Shown: positions 1 through 5,710, numbered from the stretch's first letter. The stretch is DNA of 5,710 nt from Bifidobacterium breve (GCA_945889575.1 CAMDBY010000116.1:1-5710); one strand, 5' to 3'. The notes: a model not told the origin generated them from the letters alone. Made by a program: numbers and translations.

Positions 1-418
1 TCGGAGTCAGAACCCATACGGCACCGGCGAACATTGAAGCATCCGCTCCGTCTAATCCGTCTAATTCAGATCCAGCCATCGGATGACCGGGAACAAATCG
101 GGGGTCTGTCATCTGTACCGAAATAGCAGTCTTAACGGAACCAACATCAGTCACCACGCCGGTTGTCAGCGTCAATGATTCCAGTACCGCTTCGGCCACA
201 GTGCCGACTGGGGTTGCAACAAAGGTCACCTCTGCATCGGAATACAGACCGGGGAATGAAATTATCTCGCGCTCAAGGGCTGTATCAATTTTTGACTTAT
301 CCGAATCGTGTCCGCCAACGTCGTAGCCAGCATCGGCAAGAGCTAGTGCAAGCGAGCCACCAATCAGGCCGAGGCCGAATACGTTCGCTTTCTTTCTTGT
401 CGTCGCCTCTGCGTTCAT
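1..418 (-). CDS. tyrA: Prephenate dehydrogenase, N-terminal part (cut by window edge)
   Basis: Prephenate dehydrogenase oxidatively decarboxylates prephenate to 4-hydroxyphenylpyruvate in tyrosine synthesis, in the cytosol. Only the first 139 codons are present; the gene continues beyond position 1. The translation shows a Rossmann nucleotide-binding start, GLGLIGGS at residues 15-22. An acidic residue (D38) follows the second strand in GGHDSD, which favours NAD+ over NADP+ (inference). VATPVGT lies at 67-73, DVGSVK at 91-96 and GHPMAGSE at 111-118. In this family the His of HPxAG (H112 here) is a catalytic or substrate-binding residue. GAVWVLTP at 132-139 matches the usual G-x-x-(I/V)LTP strand. 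The ATG at 418-416 overlaps the stop of the upstream pseudouridine synthase gene as ATGA, so it is the last visible gene of the scpA-scpB-rluB-tyrA run. Whether an ACT regulatory domain follows cannot be seen. The family call is firm. Confidence 0.93.
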   Translation of the reverse strand, partial: MNAEATTRKKANVFGLGLIGGSLALALADAGYDVGGHDSDKSKIDTALEREIISFPGLYSDAEVTFVATPVGTVAEAVLESLTLTTGVVTDVGSVKTAISVQMTDPRFVPGHPMAGSELDGLDGADASMFAGAVWVLTP

Positions 419-1233
419 TCCCACACCGTATCCGTGCCGTCTAAGTCAACTGCGCTCGATAATTGACGCACTTCTTCTATCGTTAATTCACGCCATTGGC
501 CTGGAGATAATTTCGTGTCCCGCAACGGCCCGATACGTGTGCGGACAAGTCGAATCACTGGGTGACCCACCTCTTCACACATGCGACGTACCTGCCTGTT
601 GCGGCCCTCATGAATCACTATTCGCAACACACCGGGCTCAGGTTGACCCACTTCGGCAGGGGCTGTCATGCCATCTTCTAAGTCAACTCCATCACGCAGA
701 TGTCGCAATGCGCCGTTAGGTACTCCATTTGTGCCGCACTCAACTTCGGCTATGTATTCCTTTTCAACGCCGTGACTCGGGTGCGTCAAAAACTGTGTCA
801 ATTGACCATCGTTCGTCAAAATCAACAGCCCCGTTGTATCGATATCCAAACGTCCGACAGAAAACACACGAGGTTCTGACGGCACGTAATCAAGTACCGT
901 CTCTCGCCCGTGTGTGTCAGCCAGCGTTGTAACTACGCCATCTGGCTTGTTCAACAAGTAATACACAAGCCCTGGTAGCACACCGACAGGAGCGCCATCC
1001 ACTTCAATAATGTCTGTATCCACATTGACGCGTCGACCGAGGATCGCTACATCACCATTAACATCAACGCGGCCATCCTCAATCAGGTTCTCACAAACAC
1101 GGCGAGAACCGAACCCGGCTCTGGCAAGAACTTTTTGTAATCGCTCACCATCAGCAAGACGCGCATCGTCTGCTATTTGTTCCCACAACGGTGGCTCGGG
1201 AACCGCGCCTCCCGGCGGGGTGAAAGAAGACAT
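415..1233 (-). CDS. rluB: 23S rRNA pseudouridine synthase, RluB/RsuA family
   Basis: This enzyme isomerises a specific uridine in rRNA to pseudouridine; RluB members act on 23S rRNA helix 90-92 and RsuA members on 16S rRNA. The 272-residue protein has an acidic, proline-containing leader (about 1-29) and an S4 RNA-binding domain at about 30-78 (RLQKVLARAGFGSRR then GRVDVNG). The synthase domain follows, with NKPDGVVTT at 95-103 and the catalytic motif GRLDIDTTGLL at 127-137, where D130 is the catalytic aspartate. The C-terminal motif EGRNRQVRRM is at 209-218. Length and order are normal for the family. The ATG at 1233-1231 shares one base with the scpB TAA stop, and GAAGG lies 6 bases upstream, supporting this start. 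Its place directly after scpB is the usual actinobacterial one. RluB rather than RsuA is inferred from that neighbourhood; the target uridine is not determinable here. Confidence 0.93.
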   Translation of the reverse strand: MSSFTPPGGAVPEPPLWEQIADDARLADGERLQKVLARAGFGSRRVCENLIEDGRVDVNGDVAILGRRVNVDTDIIEVDGAPVGVLPGLVYYLLNKPDGVVTTLADTHGRETVLDYVPSEPRVFSVGRLDIDTTGLLILTNDGQLTQFLTHPSHGVEKEYIAEVECGTNGVPNGALRHLRDGVDLEDGMTAPAEVGQPEPGVLRIVIHEGRNRQVRRMCEEVGHPVIRLVRTRIGPLRDTKLSPGQWRELTIEEVRQLSSAVDLDGTDTVWE

Positions 1234-1838
1234 TACGCGCCTTCGCTCGGCTCAGAATTAACGTTTGCGTCGAACAATAAAGTTTTTTCGAGCGCCTCAA
1301 CAAGTGATGCATCTGGCACAAATGAAGCAATAGATGGAAGGTCATTCAGTGATGCAATTCCCAACTTCTCAAGGAACAACTGCGTCGTGCCCCACAACAC
1401 CGCCTGACCTGGGCCATTATCACGCGATACTGGCGCGACATACGCACGACCATGCAATGTTCGTAATACTGAATCCGGATCTACTCCGCGGATGGATGCG
1501 ATCTGCAAACGTGAAATTGGTTGCTTGTAGGCAATGATGGCGAGAGTCTCAAGCGCAGCACCTGATAGGCGTGCACGTTGACCATCGAGAATAAAACGCT
1601 CGACATACGGAGCAAGGTCTGGGTGGGTTTGAAAACGCCATCCTCCCGCAACCTTTGCCAATTGGAACCCATGTCCTGCTTCTTCATACGTATCAGCAAG
1701 ACGAGTGCACACTTCTTCAACTGTTGTTGTAGGTATCTCAAGCAATTGCGCAATAAGGTCCGTCGGCACCGGCTCAAGGGCTACAAGAACTATTGCCTCT
1801 ATAGCTCGAACTGTCTCTGTCGTCACATCATCCTTCAT
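1233..1838 (-). CDS. scpB: Segregation and condensation protein ScpB
   Basis: ScpB is the winged-helix partner of ScpA in the SMC-ScpAB condensin complex, which compacts and helps segregate the chromosome. From the chosen start the protein has 201 residues, a typical ScpB length. It has two winged-helix domains, at about 8-75 and 90-165. The family signature is clear: LSGAALETLAIIAYKQPISR at 91-110, then IRGVD at 116-120, GTTQLFLEKLGI at 150-161 and LNDLP at 164-168. The reading frame is open for 26 more codons upstream, but that stretch lies inside the scpA end and has no family resemblance. The ATG at 1838-1836 gives the natural family N-terminus (KDDVTTETVRAIEAIVLVAL) and has a GGCGGAG ribosome-binding site. 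This start overlaps scpA by 11 bases. The residues PGQAVLWGTT replace the more common PGRPxLYGTT, a minor variation. A short polar tail ends in SEPSEGA. Confidence 0.95.
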   Translation of the reverse strand: MKDDVTTETVRAIEAIVLVALEPVPTDLIAQLLEIPTTTVEEVCTRLADTYEEAGHGFQLAKVAGGWRFQTHPDLAPYVERFILDGQRARLSGAALETLAIIAYKQPISRLQIASIRGVDPDSVLRTLHGRAYVAPVSRDNGPGQAVLWGTTQLFLEKLGIASLNDLPSIASFVPDASLVEALEKTLLFDANVNSEPSEGA

Positions 1839-2661
1839 ATGAATCGATCTCCGCCATACTTTCGTTTCCAGTACCGAGACCAGTCCACTGCACCGTAATG
1901 TCACCAAAACGATCAATTTGATCTAGTTCGATAAAACCTTGTTTGTACATTTCAAGAATGGCCAAAAAGCGCACAATTATTTCGAGACGCTCTACGAGTC
2001 CAGTAGTCAATGCGCGAAATGAGGTACTTCCCACACGAGCAATATCTTCCATCAATTCTTCGACAGCCTCAGCGACAGTAAATCGAATCGGCGAAATGTG
2101 GTACACAGTCAATTCGTCACGCTTGCGGGGAGTAATAGCGTTGATGAATCCCCGCTCTAGCTTCTCAATGGTCAAACCTTCTAGCAAGTCTGGTGCGACC
2201 TCTGAGAAACGTTCATCGGGACCAACTGCGCGTCCGTACACCCTGTCAGCGTCATCGACAAACGTGGCAAGAATTTTGGCGACATCCTTAAAGGTTTTGC
2301 ACTCAAGCAGTCGAGCCAGCAGCAAATCGCGCTCTTCCCATAATGCCAATTCGTCATCTAAATCAACGGCCTCACGACCCGGCAACAATCGACGAGTCTT
2401 TAATTCAATCAACGTGGCTGCAATGAGAAGAAACTCGGTAGCGACCTCTAGGTCAAGTTCGTTCATTTTCAGCAATTCAGCCAAATAGGCGTCCACAATG
2501 GTGGAAAGACTGATCTCGTGGATGTCCACCTCTTCACGCAAAATGAGATGAAGCAAAAGGTCGAAAGGGCCCTCGTACACGGGGGTTGCTACATCAATTG
2601 CCACCTTCCTAGCGTACTTGTCGGAACCACCTAGGTCAGCAATTGACCACGTAGATTCCAT
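1828..2661 (-). CDS. scpA: Segregation and condensation protein ScpA (kleisin)
   Basis: ScpA is the bacterial kleisin that bridges the SMC heads and binds ScpB. From the ATG at 2661-2659 it has 277 residues. The N-terminal SMC-neck-binding domain holds the hallmark YEGPFDLLLHLI (29-40) followed by REEVDIHEISLSTI (42-55), then FLLIAATLIELKTRRLLP (77-94). The acidic middle region is DLDDELALWEERDLL (100-114). The C-terminal winged helix carries RFLAILEMYKQGFIELDQ at 231-248, and a short tail follows that binds no recognisable motif. About 28 residues precede the kleisin motif, somewhat longer than in many ScpA proteins. A TTG at 2670 in the same frame would add three residues; the ATG is preferred because a TAG-led box sits at -12 to -7 of it. 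No clear Shine-Dalgarno site is seen, consistent with a leaderless message. It starts a four-gene overlapping run and is divergent from trpS. Confidence 0.95.
   Translation of the reverse strand: MESTWSIADLGGSDKYARKVAIDVATPVYEGPFDLLLHLILREEVDIHEISLSTIVDAYLAELLKMNELDLEVATEFLLIAATLIELKTRRLLPGREAVDLDDELALWEERDLLLARLLECKTFKDVAKILATFVDDADRVYGRAVGPDERFSEVAPDLLEGLTIEKLERGFINAITPRKRDELTVYHISPIRFTVAEAVEELMEDIARVGSTSFRALTTGLVERLEIIVRFLAILEMYKQGFIELDQIDRFGDITVQWTGLGTGNESMAEIDSYEG
1849..1855 (-). promoter_or_regulatory. Ribosome-binding site of scpB
   Basis: GGCGGAG on the minus strand lies 10 bases before the ATG at 1838-1836, inside the 3' end of scpA. It supports the internal ATG over longer versions of the scpB frame. 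The spacing is slightly long for a Shine-Dalgarno site, so coupling to scpA translation through the 11-base overlap may contribute. Confidence 0.5.
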
Positions 2662-2683
2662 GCGTAGCAACTAGATTTTGTTC
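2662..2683. promoter_or_regulatory. Back-to-back promoter region between scpA and trpS
   Basis: Only 22 bases separate the scpA ATG (2661, minus) from the preferred trpS GTG (2684, plus). A CTAG palindrome at 2671-2674 is at the exact centre. On the plus strand TAGATT (2672-2677) occupies -12 to -7 of the GTG. On the minus strand TAGTTG (2673-2668) occupies -12 to -7 of the ATG. TAnnnT at this distance from a start codon is the known hallmark of leaderless actinobacterial transcripts; the plus box fits fully, while the minus box misses the final T. No good -35 element was seen on either side, and none is required in many such promoters. The promoter call is an inference from position and motif. 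Confidence 0.5.
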
Positions 2684-3673
2684 GTGCCACGCGTTCTGTC
2701 TTGTATCCAGCCCACCGGTTCCGTGCATCTGGGTAACTATTTGGGCGCCCTCGTTAATTGGGTCTCAGGCCAGCACGACGGAGACGTATTCCACGGAATC
2801 GTCGACCTACATGCCCTTACCGTTATCGATACCCCTGGCCTTATCGGCACACAAACCCTTGAACTTGCCGCCCTGCTATTCGCGTGCGGTCTTGACCCTG
2901 ACGTTGCGACTGTTTTTGTTCAAAGCCACATTCATGAACACACAGAATTAGCGTGGATTATGGAGTGCACAGTCTCCTTTGGCGAACTCAGTCGAATGAC
3001 ACAATTCAAAGACAAATCTGCACGCCGTGAAGCCGAATTTGTATCTGCTGGATTGTTCACATATCCAGCGCTACAAGCTGCTGATATTTTGTTGTATGAC
3101 GCAGACGAAGTACCTGTTGGTGATGATCAACGCCAACATATTGAAATCACGCGCGATATCGCAGTTCGCTTCAATCATAGATTCGGGGACACGTTTATTT
3201 TGCCGAAGGCTGTCCACCCCAAAGCAGGCGCTCGCGTGATGGACTTGCAAGACCCCACATCCAAGATGTCAAAATCAGCCACCAGCGATAGCGGTCTTGT
3301 CTATCTACTAGATGACAATGCTTCTATTTCTAAGAAGTTCAAGCGTGCCGTCACTGATTCAGACAGCGAAGTAAAGTACGACATCGCTAACAAGCCAGGC
3401 GTTTCTAACCTTCTTGATATTTTGTCCGCATCAACAGGTAAGCCTGTTGATGAATTGGTTAGTCAATATTCGCAATACGGTGCACTCAAATCAGACACAG
3501 GCGATGCTGTCATTGCAGTTGTGGAGCCAATACGTACACGTTTCCAAGAACTCATGCAAGACAAGGGTGAACTTGCTCGACTTCTCTCAATCGGAAACGA
3601 ACGGGCGCGCAATGTTGCCGCCGTGACGCTTCAAAGGGCTCATAACGCCATAGGCCTGCTGCCGCGAATCTAG
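2684..3673 (+). CDS. trpS: Tryptophanyl-tRNA synthetase (tryptophan--tRNA ligase)
   Basis: This cytosolic class Ic synthetase activates tryptophan with ATP and charges tRNA-Trp. From the GTG at 2684 it has 329 residues, normal for the short bacterial type. Residues are numbered from this GTG. IQPTG (8-12) precedes the HIGH-type motif HLGN (15-18). GLFTYPALQAADILLY (123-138) and VPVGDDQRQHIE (143-154) form the tryptophan and dimer-interface region, with D134 likely equivalent to the indole-contacting aspartate of the Bacillus enzyme. The second ATP motif KMSKS is at 194-198. The helical anticodon-binding part fills the C-terminus. A TTG at 2678 in the same frame would add two residues and cannot be excluded; an in-frame TAG at 2672-2674 bars anything longer. 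GTG is preferred because TAGATT lies at -12 to -7 of it and no Shine-Dalgarno is visible. One oddity is SCIQPTG, where SGIQPTG is usual. It is a lone plus-strand gene between two minus-strand blocks. Confidence 0.96.
   Translation: MPRVLSCIQPTGSVHLGNYLGALVNWVSGQHDGDVFHGIVDLHALTVIDTPGLIGTQTLELAALLFACGLDPDVATVFVQSHIHEHTELAWIMECTVSFGELSRMTQFKDKSARREAEFVSAGLFTYPALQAADILLYDADEVPVGDDQRQHIEITRDIAVRFNHRFGDTFILPKAVHPKAGARVMDLQDPTSKMSKSATSDSGLVYLLDDNASISKKFKRAVTDSDSEVKYDIANKPGVSNLLDILSASTGKPVDELVSQYSQYGALKSDTGDAVIAVVEPIRTRFQELMQDKGELARLLSIGNERARNVAAVTLQRAHNAIGLLPRI
3670..3673. other. Overlapping stop codons of convergent genes in a shared CTAG
   Basis: The four bases CTAG hold the trpS stop (TAG, 3671-3673, plus) and the stop of the HD-like gene (TAG read from 3672 to 3670, minus). 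The two genes therefore end in each other with no spacer. No hairpin with a T-run was seen near the junction, so each transcript probably runs some way antisense into the other gene or ends by factor-dependent termination (inference). Confidence 0.9.
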
Positions 3674-4110
3674 ATGTCGTCAGCTGCTTTCAGAAGCAGT
3701 GAAATGTCGTCATCAACTAAACCACCGACCAGAGCGACGGTGCGCGGATCACTTATTGAACGTAATAACTCAGCGCCAAGACGCTCGTGATCGTGATAGG
3801 CGATGAATCTTTGTCCACGAGGTCCAACAACAGTTGCAATGACACGTGAGACAAACCCAAGATTCGATATGTTCTTACCAACGTCATGCAATAAAGCAGA
3901 TGCTCTGTCAGCTCTCACCGCAGCAGGCGCCAAGATGTCAAAACGATGGAGCACAACAACACTGTGTCGCTGATCGCGATATTGCATGTCAGACCACACA
4001 GCAAACTCCGCAATATTCAAGACTTGCGAAACGACCGCAATGTCCTGTGGGTTCGGCGGAGTCTGCAACAGTGAACTCACTGCCCTCTTCACCAAGTGTG
4101 TTGTCTTCAT
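3670..4110 (-). CDS. Small HD-domain-like protein of unknown function
   Basis: From the ATG at 4110-4108 this encodes 146 residues. The central part resembles an HD-superfamily metal-dependent phosphohydrolase: DQRHS (46-50, first His H49), SALLHDVGK (71-79, the HD pair H75-D76), then YHDHERLGAELL (105-116, H106 and H108), ending with LLKAADDI, whose aspartates (D143, D144) sit where an HD domain's last metal ligand would be. GFVSRVIATVVG (85-96) lies between the HD pair and the later His. The His-His pair often found after the GAELL helix in HD and HD-GYP proteins is not seen; GGLVDDD occupies that stretch. There is no membrane segment or signal peptide. The frame is open for 13 more codons upstream, but the chosen ATG overlaps the xerD stop as ATGA, the same coupling used elsewhere here. 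Substrate is unknown; nucleotides or cyclic dinucleotides are possible by family only. The gene is convincing; HD membership is likely but unproven, and activity is uncertain. Confidence 0.75.
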   Translation of the reverse strand: MKTTHLVKRAVSSLLQTPPNPQDIAVVSQVLNIAEFAVWSDMQYRDQRHSVVVLHRFDILAPAAVRADRASALLHDVGKNISNLGFVSRVIATVVGPRGQRFIAYHDHERLGAELLRSISDPRTVALVGGLVDDDISLLLKAADDI

Positions 4111-5042
4111 CCTGCTGCTCTCGGGTGTGCGTCGCGATAGACAGCCCACAATCGATCATTGGAGACTTTCGTGTAGATCTGAGTGGTTGAGATAGTTGCA
4201 TGTCCTAACATCTCTTGGACAATTCGTAAGTCTGCGCCGTGCTCGAGCATGTGAGTTGCACATGTGTGGCGAAGAACATGGGGAGACAATTCACGAGTGA
4301 TTCCTGCTCTCAATCCGGCATCTCGGACAACATGCCAGGCCTTTTGTCGATTCAGCCGCTTGCCGCTATTAGTCAGAAACACCGCATCGCGGTCAGTGCC
4401 CCGTGACCATACCTCTGGGACTAACTGCGCTCGGCCAGCACTACCGATATATTCACGAAGCCGTTCTTCAGCAATTCGCCCAAATGGCACTACGCGCTCC
4501 TTCGAGCCTTTGCCAAACAATCGCACAACACGCGATGATAAATCCACATCATCAAGATTCAAATCGCATGCCTCTGAAATTCGGGCTCCCGTGGCATAGA
4601 GAAATTCCACTAATGCCCTATCACGCATCTCAGTTGCCGAGTCGCCCGCCATCGCTTCCAATAGTGCATTCACTTCATCAAGACTCAGAGGTTTCGGAAC
4701 ACCACTCGGAACTTTCACGCCTTCAATTCGAGAGGCTGGATTATCTCTTCTTCGGTCCTCGGCTGCCAGAAAATTATGCATCATCCGAATAGCCGAAAGT
4801 CTTCGCGCCGTACTTGCATTTGCATCACCAGAAGCTTGTAACACCCGCACATATTCTTCAACGTCTGATTCGCGTGCAGTGAGAAGGCTCTTCTTAGTCT
4901 CGCCAAGGAATGCCACATAACGAATCAGATCTCGCCGATAGTTCGAAATAGTATTTGCAGCGCGCCCTCGCTCTACAGTCATCCAACGGAGAAACTCTTC
5001 GACGAGTTGCTCATCTCGTTCAGTGGTGGAACTTTTGGTCAT
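4107..5042 (-). CDS. xerD: Tyrosine recombinase XerD
   Basis: XerD cuts and rejoins DNA, normally with XerC at the dif site, to resolve chromosome dimers before division. The 311-residue protein has the SAM-like core-binding domain at about 9-110 (EEFLRWMTVERGRAANTISNY, residues 15-35) and the catalytic domain at about 115-305. All six catalytic positions are visible: R154 in ATGARISE, K178 in FGKGSKERVVPFG, H255 and R258 in SPHVLRHTCATHML, H281 in MLGHATISTTQIY, and the nucleophile Y290. Length and motif spacing match XerC/XerD exactly, so it is a chromosomal recombinase and not a phage integrase. XerD over XerC follows from its place beside the Nudix gene and pyrG, the usual actinobacterial location. 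Its ATG lies 6 bases after the Nudix stop. The ribosome-binding site is weak (GGATGA about 9 bases upstream), so coupling to the preceding gene is likely. Its TGA overlaps the next gene's start. Confidence 0.93.
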   Translation of the reverse strand: MTKSSTTERDEQLVEEFLRWMTVERGRAANTISNYRRDLIRYVAFLGETKKSLLTARESDVEEYVRVLQASGDANASTARRLSAIRMMHNFLAAEDRRRDNPASRIEGVKVPSGVPKPLSLDEVNALLEAMAGDSATEMRDRALVEFLYATGARISEACDLNLDDVDLSSRVVRLFGKGSKERVVPFGRIAEERLREYIGSAGRAQLVPEVWSRGTDRDAVFLTNSGKRLNRQKAWHVVRDAGLRAGITRELSPHVLRHTCATHMLEHGADLRIVQEMLGHATISTTQIYTKVSNDRLWAVYRDAHPRAAG

Positions 5043-5048
5043 TGTTGA

Positions 5049-5612
5049 TCATCCGAGATCGTGGAAACGCCGTGTTGTCAGCAATATACCTACGACACTT
5101 TTAGCGTCAGTAATCTCGCCCTGCTCAACCATTGCCAATGCTTCTGCAAAAGGAACCAACAACACTGTCATATCCAATTCCTCGGGTCCCTCCGGCGCAG
5201 AATCACCTTCAACCACATCACGTGCGATAAATAATTCGACAACAGAATCAGTGACACCTGGAGACGACAGACACGATCCTAAATGCTCGACAGTTCCTGG
5301 GATATAGCCAGTCTCTTCGACAAGTTCTCTCCATGCAGTACGAGCTGGGTCTTCACCAACAACGTCTCGCATTCCAGCTGGAATTTCCAGTACATAATCA
5401 TCAAAGGATGACCTGTATTGGGATACAAGGACAATGTGATTGTCAGAGGTTATGGCGACTACGCCAACAGCTCCCGGCGTACTTACATACGTTCGTTCGA
5501 AAACATCGCCTCGAGGTCCGCGAATTGTACGACGCAAAAGGCGAAACATCCCCCACGAATGAACCACGTCAAGATCAGTCGATGCGAAACCTTTATGGTC
5601 GCCCTGGTTCAC
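5049..5612 (-). CDS. Nudix hydrolase, ADP-ribose pyrophosphatase type
   Basis: Nudix enzymes of this type hydrolyse ADP-ribose and related nucleoside diphosphate sugars to AMP and a sugar phosphate, using Mg2+. The 187-residue protein has an N-terminal strand region (1-45, FRLLRRTIRGPRGDVFERTY around 23-42), then GAVGVVAI (47-54) and LVSQYRSSFDDYVLEIPAG (62-80). The Nudix box spans 80-103: G80, E87, then RELVEETGY (95-103), with E96, E99 and E100 as metal-binding residues. There is one extra residue between G80 and E87 relative to the textbook GX5E spacing, as in the actinobacterial ADP-ribose pyrophosphatases I remember. SPGVTDS at 117-123 and GEITDAKSVVGILL at 165-178 are typical of the ADPRase subgroup. 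The start is GTG at 5612-5610; the next Met in frame (residue 22) would remove part of the domain. It lies 8 bases after the pyrG stop, with only a weak AAGAA upstream. Exact substrate is not determinable. Confidence 0.9.
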   Translation of the reverse strand: MNQGDHKGFASTDLDVVHSWGMFRLLRRTIRGPRGDVFERTYVSTPGAVGVVAITSDNHIVLVSQYRSSFDDYVLEIPAGMRDVVGEDPARTAWRELVEETGYIPGTVEHLGSCLSSPGVTDSVVELFIARDVVEGDSAPEGPEELDMTVLLVPFAEALAMVEQGEITDAKSVVGILLTTRRFHDLG

Positions 5613-5620
5613 GTTCTTAT

Positions 5621-5710
5621 TCAGCTTGATTGAGCAACTGTGGCATTAGCGCCACGAGCAAGTCGCTTCTCGCGATTGACCAACGACGCCGCAATAAGTT
5701 CTTTAAATAA
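5621..5710 (-). CDS. pyrG: CTP synthase, C-terminal 29 residues (cut by window edge)
   Basis: The minus-strand frame entering from the right edge reads LFKELIAASLVNREKRLARG followed by ANATVAQSS and a TGA at 5623-5621. The beginning fits the extreme C-terminus of CTP synthase, where (H)PLFxxLIxAA closes the glutaminase domain. CTP synthase makes CTP from UTP, ATP and glutamine. The short polar tail after it is variable in this family. The call rests on this short motif plus the well-known actinobacterial order pyrG, Nudix, xerD. The catalytic triad and synthase domain are outside the window. One other frame is also open over these 90 bases (ending at a TAA at 5619-5617), but its product is unlike any expected neighbour. 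It is probably the first visible gene of the operon running left to 3670. Confidence 0.72.
   Translation of the reverse strand, partial: LFKELIAASLVNREKRLARGANATVAQSS

Noticed and set aside
50..67. Short tandem-like repeat GTCTAATCC / GTCTAATTC
   Set aside because: It lies in tyrA coding sequence and simply encodes the ELDGLDG stretch next to the HPMAG motif. Two imperfect copies do not make a repeat element.
1839..1916. A 26-residue N-terminal extension of ScpB
   Set aside because: It lies inside the scpA end, does not resemble ScpB, and the ATG at 1838 has a GGCGGAG site and gives the family N-terminus.
1943..2488. A 181-codon open frame on the plus strand, antisense to scpA
   Set aside because: The product is rich in Ser, Arg and Asn with no domain or hydrophobic pattern, and it lies wholly opposite a clear ScpA. 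It is a by-product of scpA codon use.
4111..4149. A 13-residue extension of the HD-like protein (start at 4149)
   Set aside because: It lies deep in xerD coding sequence. The ATG at 4110 forms an ATGA overlap with the xerD stop, the pattern used at another junction in this window.
4264..4792. Plus-strand open frames antisense to xerD (4264-4599 and 4403-4792)
   Set aside because: They have no recognisable motifs and sit entirely opposite xerD, whose catalytic residues are all present. They are shadow frames.
4107..5042. The tyrosine recombinase as an integrase of a mobile element or genomic island
   Set aside because: Length and catalytic motif spacing match chromosomal XerD, the neighbours are housekeeping genes in a conserved order, and no att-like repeats, tRNA or phage genes are present.
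5613..5620. A promoter or terminator between pyrG and the Nudix gene
   Set aside because: The gap is only 8 bases, with no hairpin or box, so operon continuity is the simpler reading.

Overview
The window is a densely packed piece of bacterial chromosome with nine genes, two of them cut by the window edges. Only about 36 bases lie between genes. It looks actinobacterial: pyrG, a Nudix ADP-ribose pyrophosphatase, xerD, scpA, scpB and a RluB-type pseudouridine synthase occur in this order in many Actinobacteria, including Mycobacterium and Streptomyces (recalled, not searched). Base composition is near 50% G+C by eye, and codon use has no strong GC3 bias. That suggests a streamlined, lower-GC aquatic actinobacterium, possibly of the Acidimicrobiia, but the lineage is only an inference.

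Right block, minus strand, reading leftward from 5710: the last 29 codons of a probable CTP synthase gene (pyrG); a Nudix hydrolase of the ADP-ribose pyrophosphatase type; a complete XerD tyrosine recombinase; and a small HD-domain-like protein. Gaps are 8 and 6 bases and then a 4-base ATGA overlap, so this is probably one operon. Middle, plus strand: tryptophanyl-tRNA synthetase (trpS), alone and in the opposite orientation. Its stop codon overlaps the stop codon of the HD-like gene in a shared CTAG. Left block, minus strand, reading leftward from 2661: scpA, scpB, a RluB/RsuA-family 23S rRNA pseudouridine synthase, and the first 139 codons of prephenate dehydrogenase (tyrA). Every junction in this block overlaps (11 bases, 1 base, 4 bases), so translation is probably coupled.

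Functionally, one theme is chromosome maintenance: XerD resolves chromosome dimers, and ScpA and ScpB are the kleisin and winged-helix partners of SMC condensin. The remaining genes are housekeeping: CTP synthesis, nucleotide-sugar clean-up, tRNA charging, rRNA modification and tyrosine synthesis. No mobile element, CRISPR array, RNA gene or defence system is visible.

The most notable features are architectural. The trpS and scpA starts are separated by only 22 bases, with a CTAG palindrome at the exact centre. TAG-led boxes on each strand sit at -12 to -7 of each start, which suggests back-to-back leaderless promoters. The opposite end of trpS also uses a CTAG, as a double stop. The HD-like protein is the only gene without a clear function.
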